Positions 52,555-62,462 of a stretch of 64,000 bases of DNA are shown one piece after another (within the stretch, counting starts at the first letter, position 1; each line of letters begins with the position of its first letter). The stretch is taken from assembly GCA_015680685.1 (NCBI GenBank), contig MNCI01011783.1, positions 130,980-194,979 of the forward strand, given 5' to 3'. Made by a program: the position numbers and the translations under genes. Below the pieces are notes generated by a model. That model had not been told where the DNA came from. It searched no databases and was given only the letters and a program-made list of their open reading frames with translations. Source of the DNA: Gnetum montanum (Eukaryota; Streptophyta; Gnetopsida; Gnetales; Gnetaceae).

Positions 52555-55500
52555 GTTATCTTCACTGTAACAGCGCAGAGCCCACATTTAGAGCACAAGG
52601 TGATTTCAAAGTGCAAAGCGATCGTGCTAACAGAGGGCAAGGCGATTTTGGCATAGCAACGAGGAGGAGTCAGCAAGCAGAACGATGGCTTCAAAGAAAG
52701 AATGCACACACTTGGCGCTCACAAAAGGTTGATGAGGTAAAGGAAACCCTAGGGAGCATGACACAAGATCAACGTCGAGGTGTGGGAAGAGACGCCATTT
52801 CCCTGGTAGGTTGCTATGCTTCTCTTATTTCCTCATGCTCCTGTCATCATCTTTGTTTTCTTCTTTCATTTTTGCGATTCAATTTCAGTTATCCATGTTT
52901 TCTATCATCATGTTGTCATTGTCTTGGCCTCTACACCGTCGCTATTGCCATTTTGGCCACGATGGATGTAAAAATGCTACGCCAAGGTTGCATGCAAGGT
53001 TGCCTAGAACACCATTGCTGCGGCTATCATTTTCGCAGAGACTTGGGTGATTTAGGCCACTTGTCTTTCAAATGGCATAGCATAGGAGCCTCAAAAGGAT
53101 TTGGCCATGCATGATGTGGTACTAAGACATGTGTTTTGTCAAAGCATAATGTTAATCGCTTTCATTAGGGCTAATTACTCTGTTGCTATGCTAGGCTATT
53201 TTTTGCTATGCTATTGCTTTCATGTTTTTCTACTCTGCTATGTATAAGAAGAGGATTATGCTACGCTATTTGCTAAAATGCTAGGTTTTTGCTACCCTAT
53301 GTGTGTATTGTACTTGAACACGATGCTAACATTTGCCACTATGTTGTGTAGGATAACACTAAGGCCAATTTTAATTATCCTAGAAATTGTAGGGGTCCTA
53401 TGCTACATGAACAAACTAGTGGCCAATGTTCCTCCTCCTCACACACGTGTGGAAGATCAGGTGGTCTAGTTCAGGATAGGAGAAAAACATTTCCTACAAT
53501 TCCTCCTCCAATGCTTCAATGTGATCGTTTGGTCACACCTAGAGGAGGAAGTAGTGGCTATCATACTAGAAACCTTGTTGCCTAGGGCAAGCTAGGGTAT
53601 TTAGAGGTATTTGAAGGATGGGGCAGTCAGTAGCGGGTAGGGAGAGGGATCCATTCAGTGCCCCCAAGGTTTGAGGCATTTGTCTTGGATCTGGGAGATG
53701 CTTGAGTACAACTGCTACCATATTTACAATACGTTGTTTGTTGCATGTCATATGGGAATGTTCTTCCAAAACCCACCAGGAACTGTCTACCATGTTGGCG
53801 GGTGAGTTTTGTAGCCATGTTCCATTGGATTGTGCGACGTTTTCTACGCTAGCAAAATGTTAATGCTATGTTTCTTGTTACCAAGTTTTACATCAACATG
53901 CAAGGGCTTCATGGTGATATGGATGTGTTGGCCATAACAGAGATGGTCGTGCGGGAATTCTCTTCTATTGAGAATATCTATGCAGGTGTGATAGGTCAAT
54001 GTGGGGGTGAGTACCCTACCTATCCATACCAATATCCCAATCTCTATGGCAGATGCAAGGAGTTTGGTTAGTTGGATGAGGGATGGACACCCTTCAAATC
54101 GATCCCATGGAAGACATTTTGGTCGCTCTTCCACAATTCCCATTGCCATATAAAACTGGTAAGTTAAGCAGTAGGTATAGCATGTTGGAGTGTCTGTGCC
54201 ATTTTTTTGTGTTTTTGTGTTTTTATGCTAATTTTTTCTTTGCAAACTACTGTAGGGATGAAGAAGTCCTAGGAGGTGATGGTAATAACTACCATGAACC
54301 TAGAGGTAAACATCTACTTCAAGTATGGAGAAGTAGATGCGAGCCAACATTGTATATACAATGAGGCCTTGGAATCCCTAATCAAGAATCTTCGAAATGC
54401 TGAGGTTATGTATTTGTCCCTACCCCCAAACCCAAGCGTTCCTGCCATTGAGATTCTCTCCCTGGTGGAATCCTTTTTCAGTAAGGTGAACTGCTTTGGC
54501 CCATGCATACATGGCATGCGGGTGGTCATTGAAATCAATGAATAGTTATTCACAGACCTTTTTGATGTCCCTGCCAATGGCATCCTCATAGGATGAAAGT
54601 CCAAGAAGGAGTTAAACCTTCAGAAGGATAACATTGTGAAGTGGATAGGGGTTCCTAACGAGCAGAAGGGGATCCCTATGGAGAAGGTTAGAGCAAGACC
54701 TGCCAGAGAAGTTTACCCCATCTTCCATGCTTGCACCTTCTCCCAGCTACTTTCCCAAGGGAAGATCCTTGGGATTGAGCAAGCCTAGGTAATGCATGAG
54801 GTCATGGAAGAGGGGGCTCACTACAACTAGGCCAAGTTTCTATGTAAAGGCTTGCAGACTGAAATTATGGGGCTCCATAAGAAACAGGAGTCCCATTCCA
54901 ATATACATTATGCCTTTTACATAGCCTATCTACAACATTTCATAGAGTTTCTGGTAGTCCATGAGAATGGGGCCTGGGTATTGTGGAATTACAACTAGAT
55001 TTCCAAACCATGGATCTGCTAGATTCTCTGGACCACCCCAGCCCAAGATGCCCCAGAAATAATTGGGAAGCCATTCTCCATGATGACTAAGGATCAGGTG
55101 GCCCATAACTTTCGTGGCCAAGATAGCATAGAAGGGGTGCCCTCTGCAGCTGCTAGTAGCATATCACAGGGGAGACATCTCGTTTCCAAAACTGTGGCCA
55201 CTAAGTTGTAGCGAAAGAGGCATTCTTCGACTAAGGAAACCCTTCGCATAGAGGAAGAGGAGGTGCAGAGACTACAGTTTAAACTACAGAGGACGCAACC
55301 CCCCATTGGTAAATTCTTTTGTTCATGTTTATTTCTTTGCCTACTTTGTTAATTCCTGTTACGCTATGCTACGCTAGACATCATAGCATCTACTTTGAGC
55401 TAACCTATTTTGAGCTAATGCAAATGTGTTTTTTGGCTACCAGAGGAAGAATAAGAAGAAGAAGAAGGCAATGAATAAAGACACGGAAGCCCCACTCTTA

Positions 55501-57170
55501 GAAGAAAGGACCCTGGTCAAGAGGGAAGGAGCTCCTGATGCTAAGGCAGGGGCTCTTGTCATTAGGCAAAATCCTCCTATTGTTAAGGAGGACATTTTTG
55601 GAGATGAAGAGGAGTCTCCCTTAAATAAAAATGACACTGGTCCCTTAAAAGGAAAGGCACCATCGAATGAAGAAGAGGCCTACATAAAACCCAGAGAGAC
55701 TTATGCTAAGGTTTCTGCCATTGTTTTGCATTAGTAGGAAGGGGATCTGCAATCAAATGCCGGTGAGTTTGGCAATATGTCTACCTTGTTACAACCCATT
55801 TCAGTCATTGCTGACTCATTTAGCTACATGACAGAGACCACTGTTAATGTTGCTGGACCCCCTATGATTTGTGTGGAACCATGGGCTGAGACCCCTGATA
55901 AGTTTACATTTATGAAGAGGGTCGTCGGTGACATGATCAACCATCTTCAGCAGGTCGACCCTGAAGTGGGTAGGTAGTAGTGCTAGGTGCTCTCAAGTTG
56001 CTATGCTAGAGTTCTCGAATTTGTTAACCTTGCTACGCTAATGTGACTGATGCACTCTTTATGTTGTTATAGCCTCTCAAATCAAATGGGACCCAACATG
56101 GCATTTTAAGTTTGGTGTTGTGCCTACATTCCTGCTTGAAGTGACCGAGGTGCCTCATCATGCATACGACGAGGTCAACAAATGTGCTTTGCACTCGGCT
56201 TGCTCTTTGTGGGAGTACAGGTGCATCAACGAAGGCCTATGGAAATAGGTCCAAAAAGCTGAGAAAGAGAAGGTTGACTTGAGCACCAAGGTGGAAGACC
56301 TCAAATCGAGGAATGAATTCCTCATAGCCCATGATACTAATAACAAGGACTGACGCATGGCTGTGATAGATCATGCTAGATTTTAGACAGTTGTGCATCA
56401 GAAAAATGAAGTTGCCTATGAAATAATAGAGTAGTGAATGCAAATGGACTTGTTGGCCCAGAAGAGTCAGGATTGGAAAGATTTTAGCGCCAGGATTTAC
56501 GAATGGGGGCAGTCCCAGAAAAACCATAAACATATGTATAAACTAGAACGTGCCTCCTATCATAGACTATATAGGGACGCCTCTATGGAGCGTTTACCTA
56601 TAAGGAATTTGTAGATGCCATTGGCATTTCTGAGGCCTATGACAAGTTCAAAGAGTAGGTGAAGCTTATGGAATCTCCTAAACAGGAAGTGGACCTTCCC
56701 ATAGGAGAGATCGCAGCCACCTCCTTTTCTCTAGGACCACCAAGATGGATGACTACTGAAAAGGAGAAAGCTACTATCACGACAGAGGAGGTCTGGCATC
56801 TTCTCGGACTCAATTTAGATCGTATACCCTTCGAGATAGAAGCAGGGCCATCTCAAGTTAGTCACTTTCTATTGTATTAATGCTCCTACTCTGTTGTAGC
56901 TTGCGTGTGTTGCCCTAGCTAACCACTTCATTTCTACGATGCATGTTCTAGATGAGGGCGCAGGGCTCGCAAATGGTGGGAATGAAGGCGTGGCAGAGGA
57001 CAACGCAAGAGAAGGTGATGCAGAAGGGGGTGATGTAGAAGCAGATGATGCAGTTTGAGACAACCCATGATAGCATGGGATTTTTGAAATTCTGAATTTT
57101 TGTAAAAATGTTTTGCAAACATTGTCTAAAGAACAAAAGTTTTGAATAAAGAGGAGAATTTAAGAAAAGA
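52555..57170 (+). pseudogene. Opposite-strand multi-exon gene inside Tat copy B
   Basis: Protein family not recognised. Likely exons: a first exon to 52,805 (donor CCCTG/GTAGGT; an ATG at 52,685 begins MASKKECTH), a second ~53,394-53,800 (donor GCGG/GTGAGT; GQCSSSSHTCGRSGG, then RFEAFVLDLGDA), 53,886-54,158 (INMQGLHGDMDVLAITEMVV, GGEYPTYPYQYPNLYGRCKE), 54,256-55,308 (IYFKYGEVDASQ, MRVVIEINE, LLSQGKILGIEQA, HYAFYIAYLQHFIEFLVVHE), 55,444-55,969 (Lys/Glu-rich, then FTFMKRVVGDMINHLQQVDP), 56,073-56,856 (helical, RMYKLERASYH-like) and 56,952-57,058 (acidic Gly-rich tail NGGNEGVAEDNAREGDAEGG). AATAAA follows at 57,145. Introns at 54,159-54,255, 55,309-55,443, 55,970-56,072 and 56,857-56,951 match those in copy A. 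Stops at several places show decay. The first two exons are less certain because copy A lacks them. Confidence 0.72.
57145..57150 (+). terminator. Poly(A) signal of the opposite-strand gene (copy B)
   Basis: AATAAA lies 87 bp after the stop codon TGA (57,056-57,058) and about 100 bp before array 3. Confidence 0.5.
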
Positions 57171-57244
57171 AATCAATTCTACACTAACTTATGCATTTTC
57201 TACATGCTAAGTTTTATGTAAAGTGTTCATGCTTTTATATTTAA

Positions 57245-57455
57245 GTTTTAGGTCATTTCAGGCCCCTGCTAGTTTTAGGCCTTTTCGAGCCCCTGCTAGT
57301 TTTAGGCCATTTCAAGCCATGGACTAGTTTTAGGCCATTACAGGCCATTGCTAGTTTTAGGCCATTTCAGGCCTTAGCATAGCATAGTTTTCGGCCATTT
57401 CGGGCCATAGTATAGCATAGTTTTAGGCCATTTTAGGCCATTGCATGTTAAAGAG
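57245..57455. repeat. Array 3 (copy B): TTAGGCCATTTCAGGCC repeat
   Basis: Seven units of AGTTTTAGGCCATTTCAGGC type, period 27-30 bp; two are joined by an AGCATAGCATAG insertion. Same position as in copy A (8,045-8,245), after the 3' end of the antisense gene. Confidence 0.88.
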
Positions 57456-57569
57456 ATAATACGCTAACGATTTGGAGAACGACTAACTAGTAACTAACGC
57501 AAGTGCAAGACAAAAAGATGGTGAATGTACAATGGATGGAAACTAGGCAGGAAGCAGCGGGGTTGCTAA

Positions 57570-58560
57570 ACTATGCGTAGTTGCTTCTTGATCCATCATT
57601 GGTTGAGCAAGACATAAGGTTGAGGCACTTTACCAAGGCCTTCGTCCACATCATTATCCCCCACTTGGAAGGGCAACTCAGACCATGCGCTTTTATTTCG
57701 AGAATTGGCTTGCTGAGCCGATTCTTTCACTGAATGTTTAGTATGTGCTGCGACAGGCGCTTCATTCTCAGATGTTATAACCTCTGAGCCCTATTCCATG
57801 TCTACATTGTTGATTGCTTATGTCGCTACCTTGTCATCATGGATCACCACCTCCCGGCCTGCGTTTGGTAGGTGGATCTCTTGGTGTATGGGTGAGGAGA
57901 TAGTCCTAAGCTATGCTAACCATGATCCCCCTAGGATTAGGTTAAACCTGGGCATCTCCTCAACCATGATGAATGTTGCATTTTTGGGGAACTGGTCCCC
58001 TACCATGAAGTCTATGTGGACCAAGCCCTTTACCATGACCCATGCCCCATTGAATGACTTTAGGCATGATGTTGTTGTGGGTTTGATCTGGTCAATCAAG
58101 TCCAAATTTTCCACAATAGGGAAAGGGATGAAATTCGTAGCAGCCCCATCATCCATGTGTACCCTTCACATTTGGTGTTGGCTGACCCAAATGGAGTCAA
58201 CTGAATAGGGATGCTGTAGTCACCTGACCCCTTTCGGGGTCTTTCCTAATGGAGTCATTGCAGAAAGTCAATTGAGATGGCTCTAGCTCTGTAGGCACAA
58301 AGGGAAGCATGATTGAGTGGGTCACTTCCTCTTTCGTTGGCATGTCCTCATCGACTGGAATCACTGTCAACATGGGGATCAAAGCCTCATGGTGTAGAAC
58401 AAACATCATGATTAGGTCGTACAAGCTCAATGTAGTGTTCTTTTGTTTTAGAGCTTGCTTGACCTAAGTGAGGGCATCCAAGAAGTCCTGGCCACCACCC
58501 TGTTTACCACCTTTCTCCTCTTCTATTCATCCTAGGAGATGAATTTCCCAAGGAGGGGTA
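57570..58560 (-). pseudogene. pol: Protease region of Tat copy B (broken)
   Basis: Active-site block RVHMDDGAATNFIPFPIVEN near 58,115-58,165, then FNGAWVMVKGLVHIDFM, FIMVEEMPRFNLILGGSWLA near 57,915-57,975 (normally ILGRxW), preceded by the spacer EPSQLTFCNDSIRKDPERG. Stops flank the active site. D-D-G-A/S is the usual form in Tat proteases. The frame ends at about 57,570, after which array 3 and the antisense gene begin. Confidence 0.85.
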
Positions 58561-59352
58561 GCTTCGGATTTAGGTTCAGACCCTTTTGACGGGATGGCAT
58601 GGACTATGTGGTCATAGCAACATTTCACCAAGGGGCAAAGACGTAGGCATGTAGGTACCTAGAGTGGTACTTCCCCTCGACATCTCGCCTATGAAACACA
58701 CTTCTCATTTTTTAGGATGAGAAGGCTATTCAGCTGTCTTGCACAAAATGGGGGTTGTTGAAAGAGTTGGCCCCCTGATGATGAATGGAACTAATAGTGT
58801 TAACAAGTGGGGTGGTGTGGTTCTACTAATAAGCAGCACAGGGGTGGATGCCTGGGGAGGGACCCTCAGGACAAACGGTTACTGCAGGCTTTGATTAGTT
58901 GTTGGTGATGCTGGTGCACTACGCTGAGGCACACGGACCATAAATGATTGCTGGGGTGGCCTAGGATCATTGTCAATGTTGATGGTCTTGATCACATAAC
59001 TGGTGTTGTTGTCGTTGAGAGGGTCAATGTAGATGTGCAGAGATTGATTCTCAGGACGTACTAGATTTCTTTCTTCCAACACCAGTTTTCCCTGATCAAT
59101 CATCTTTTGGATGTCATCTTGAAATGCTAGACAGTAATCTATATTATGACCACACTGTTGGTGATAGTCACAAAACCTATCCAGCCTGAAACCTTTAGGA
59201 ACTAGGGGCTCATTAGGCAATGGCAAGGAGGGGTTCCTACGGAGCTTGCAGTAACGCTGATGTCTCCTAACTCCCTCTTCTGACATTTGATTTTGTTGGA
59301 TGTGCCCCGCTGCTAGTAGCTGCTTCAGAAGATTTGAAGGCTTGAAAAGTAG
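58561..59352 (-). pseudogene. gag: Gag C-terminal part of Tat copy B (truncated)
   Basis: A 135-codon open frame (58,879-59,286): RRHQRYCKLRRNPSLPLPNE, then zinc-knuckle-like FCDYHQQCGHNIDYCLAFQD (a C-x2-H-x4-H-x4-C variant), DDIQKMIDQGKLVLEE and NDNNTSYVIKTINID. The capsid part present in copy A is missing: at 59,352, just after SNLLKQLL, homology stops. From 58,561 to 58,878 is the degenerate gag-protease linker. Confidence 0.82.
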
Positions 59353-60842
59353 TGTGGTGTATAACTAAAGAAATTGAGGATAACTTTTAGATACTTAATT
59401 TATTATTGTATTATAGGCCCCTAGGAGTGAATGGCTAATAATTTCTCCTTGGCAACACAAAATAGATTATTCTGAATGGTTTGACTAAATAGATGTGGTT
59501 GTGAACTAATAATTAGAAGAAATGTAATGTGGGACTTTTATTTGATCCCACATTGATTGGTTTTACTAAGAAGAAGTCCTAGAGTTTTACACAAACCTCA
59601 AGCCATATTTGTTAAAGGAAGATCCTCCAAACATTATTTGATTTTATTGATGAAAAAAATATGGATGAAGGTGATTGCGACAAGGTTCCAAGAGTGGTTT
59701 GAGTTGCTGGTCAGAGGGGACAACATCTTCAAGCCCAAGGCCAACACATAAGAAAAATATGATCACTTTCACTAGTTTATTGGTGAATATGATTCTAGGA
59801 GGTTACAAGCTTAGGTTTTACATTTTGTAAACCTTGAACTAGCGCACTTTGTGATGGCAAGGATGATTGTCATGAATATCTTATCATCTACACACACAAC
59901 ATATGTTCTAAGTCTAGCCCTCTAGGTAATGAAGGCTTTGAAGTTTAGGAAGGAAGCAAACTTTGCCTTCCTTCCAATTAGGTATATGGTTTACCATTAT
60001 AATGATGATTCACTCAAGCTTTACTTTGCCTTCCTTCAATTATTTTTTGAAAGTCTTGGATGCTAGAACCTCAAATAGGTATGAAGGTACACCTCTCAAT
60101 AGTCAAAAAGAACATATTCATCCATTCTCTCATGATTTATACCAAGGTTTGTCCATTTTTTAAGGAATCAAAAGATCCAGGCGCTTCATTGGCACTAGAG
60201 GTTAGTGAAGTTCATGAATTTAGGGATGACATATGAACTCAACATTAGGAAGTTATATCTACTTAGAAATAGATCCTATCGATGTTGGAGAGGGTTAGTT
60301 CAACTATTATTGCCTTAGATAGGAGGATGATAGACATTAAAAAGAATGTTCACCCTCAAATTAGAGATGATGATGAAGGGGCCAAGCCTTCTTAATTTGA
60401 AGTAGACATGAAGGTGGAGGGAGGATCATAGGCTTGAACCTTGCTTTGACATTCATTTTAGTTTTTTTTTTTGTATGGCCATTGATCAATTGTGGGGTAC
60501 ATGAACAAATAAATTTTTGTTATTTACTTTTGAAAGAGTGGAACTATGATGAGCTATTAAATGTTTAATGCTTGTTTAATTTTGATTGTGAATATATATC
60601 TATAAATTATAGCATGATACAATTCCATTGTTTTATCAATTGGTAGTTTGATGAAGATGTTAATGTGATAGAATGCCTAGTATTATATATGATTGCAAAT
60701 ATTTGTATCTCATTGATTTTAATTTAACTATTTTGACACCCAATAAGCTTGGTTGAGTGATAAGGTTTAGATTAGATGTATAAATTCATGAATTCCATTG
60801 CCTTTGGTGGCCAAGAACTGGCCAAAGGCTAGCAGAGGGTTA
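59353..60842. other. Unassigned sequence with a decayed plus-strand reading frame
   Basis: From 59,557 the plus strand gives longer coherent pieces (RSPRVLHKPQAIFVKGRSSK, VIATRFQEWFELLVRGDNIF, KYDHFHFIGEYDSRR-like, KALKFRKEANFAFLPIRYMV, DDSLKLYFAFLQLF), then to 60,420 MLERVSSTIIALDRRMIDIK and IRDDDEGAKPS. This suggests a decayed gene or transposon protein of unknown family. 60,430-60,842 is AT-rich and looks untranslated. Confidence 0.45.
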
Positions 60843-61849
60843 TGTTAAACTCCCAATTGTCCTAGTTTTGGTTAGTTAAATTCCTATACTTTTATCTTTT
60901 AACTTTTTGACTATATCAAAGTGCATCAATTTGTTCGATGCTTATTGATATGAGCTAATTATTTTGATAAGTTTCTATATCACAGGTTATCACTAAACCT
61001 ATCTAAATTGATAAGGATATTGATTGGGATTGAGAACTTTAAGATATGCTAGAAAAGATGGCATCAATATTCATTGCAAAATTGATACATGTCAACCCAA
61101 TTTATGTTTATTTATGTAGCTAATGTGACGAAGTTCGATATCATCTAATTAAGGGAGAATATACCTTGACAAGAATGAGGATATCAATTTGGACCATTAT
61201 CATGATGTAAATTGGATATTAAAGAACATAGCTACCTTGATACAATTTGATATTATGTAACCAATCTAAATTGAAATTTACAATAAAGATTGATATTCCC
61301 AAATAATAACATTTTTCTAGTTATAATCAAACCTTTTCCATTATAAATGAAGGAGCTTGATATCCCAAGAGGGAGAGAGTGAAATCTCAAAATTACCCAC
61401 ATCAAATTGAATCCATTTTCTAAATCTTTCATTGCAATTTGTCAAGGAATATTGTTGAAACCTTGTAGTAATCATCAACCCTTGGAATTCCTTAAGAGGT
61501 TGCGAAGTTGCTACATTGTAGAGACAACTAGGTAGGGTAACAATTTAGGTGACATATCCCTTGTAATATTCTATTAATTGTGATCATATTGTATGATTTC
61601 AATTTGATTAAATCATTCAATTTCTACCCTTGAACTTGAGATTAGAAGTTAGGATGAAATTTGTAATTTTACTAAGTGATAGTGATAAGCATGGAATTTC
61701 AATTGAATTTGAATCTAATCATTTATTCTCTTGATGATCTCTTTAGCTTTGATCTATTCATCCATGGATACAACTTGTGGGTTAGTCACAAATGAGGTAA
61801 CATCTTTAAAACGAAGGTAATCTATCACCAATCTTTGACTAACTTGTCA
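60843..61849 (+). repeat. 5' LTR of element D
   Basis: TGTTAAACTCCC...CTTGTCA, 1,007 bp, matching LTR C (1,009 bp). TATA box TATAAAT at 61,342-61,348, followed by GAGGGAGAGAGTG. Confidence 0.88.
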
Positions 61850-61870
61850 ATTTGGCACCATTATTGGGAA
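61850..61870 (+). other. Primer binding site of element D
   Basis: TTTGGCACCATTATTGGGAA follows the LTR end by 1 bp. Confidence 0.75.
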
Positions 61871-62462
61871 GGCTAGCAAAGTCAATCATCATCAAGGATT
61901 GAGTATGCTTTTTAGATTTCTTTTAGAGATTTAGAACTTCTAGAAAGGTACACACTATTTTCATTTTTATTTCTTTTGTTAGTAGTTTTAGATATGATTT
62001 CTTTCAATTGTTTTACTTGTAAGAAGAAAAGTAAACATATTAAAAACAAGGAAAAGGTACACAATCACAAGAATCAATTTTCCTGATTTTCCAAACTAAA
62101 GAAAGTTATAAAAATTTACTAATTAAGGCAATAATTATATGGGTAATATACCAAGCAACATAAAAATCCAACATGAATCCAAATGCCTCGAAATATCATT
62201 AGCTTTTATAAATGTATTAGAACCAATTTGAAACAAACCCAAGAGGATCAAGGATAGCCTAGTTCTATTACCTTAATGTTTCTTGAGCAACAAAATAATA
62301 AAGAGGGAAATCCAATAGAAATTTTTCAAGAAAAAGAAAAAATAAAATTCAAAATTTTCACATTTTCAACCCTCTTTTTGATACAATAAATATTATAATA
62401 CAAAAAAAGAATTCAACTATAGTAGCTAGTTCTCAAAATTTAAGCTTTAGCTAAATATTAAC

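Larger units (their letters stand above)
45175..59352 (-). mobile_element. Tat-type Ty3/gypsy LTR retrotransposon, copy B (truncated in gag)
   Basis: Minus strand, from right to left: partial gag, protease, array 3, a 5.8-kb interval holding the opposite-strand gene, array 2, RT-side exon, RT, two RNase H domains, integrase, array 1, 3' untranslated region, PPT and 3' LTR. Homologous to copy A throughout, with a better-preserved antisense gene and integrase. Right of 59,352 the homology to A stops in mid-gag, so the 5' LTR, PBS and gag N-terminus have been lost. Confidence 0.88.
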
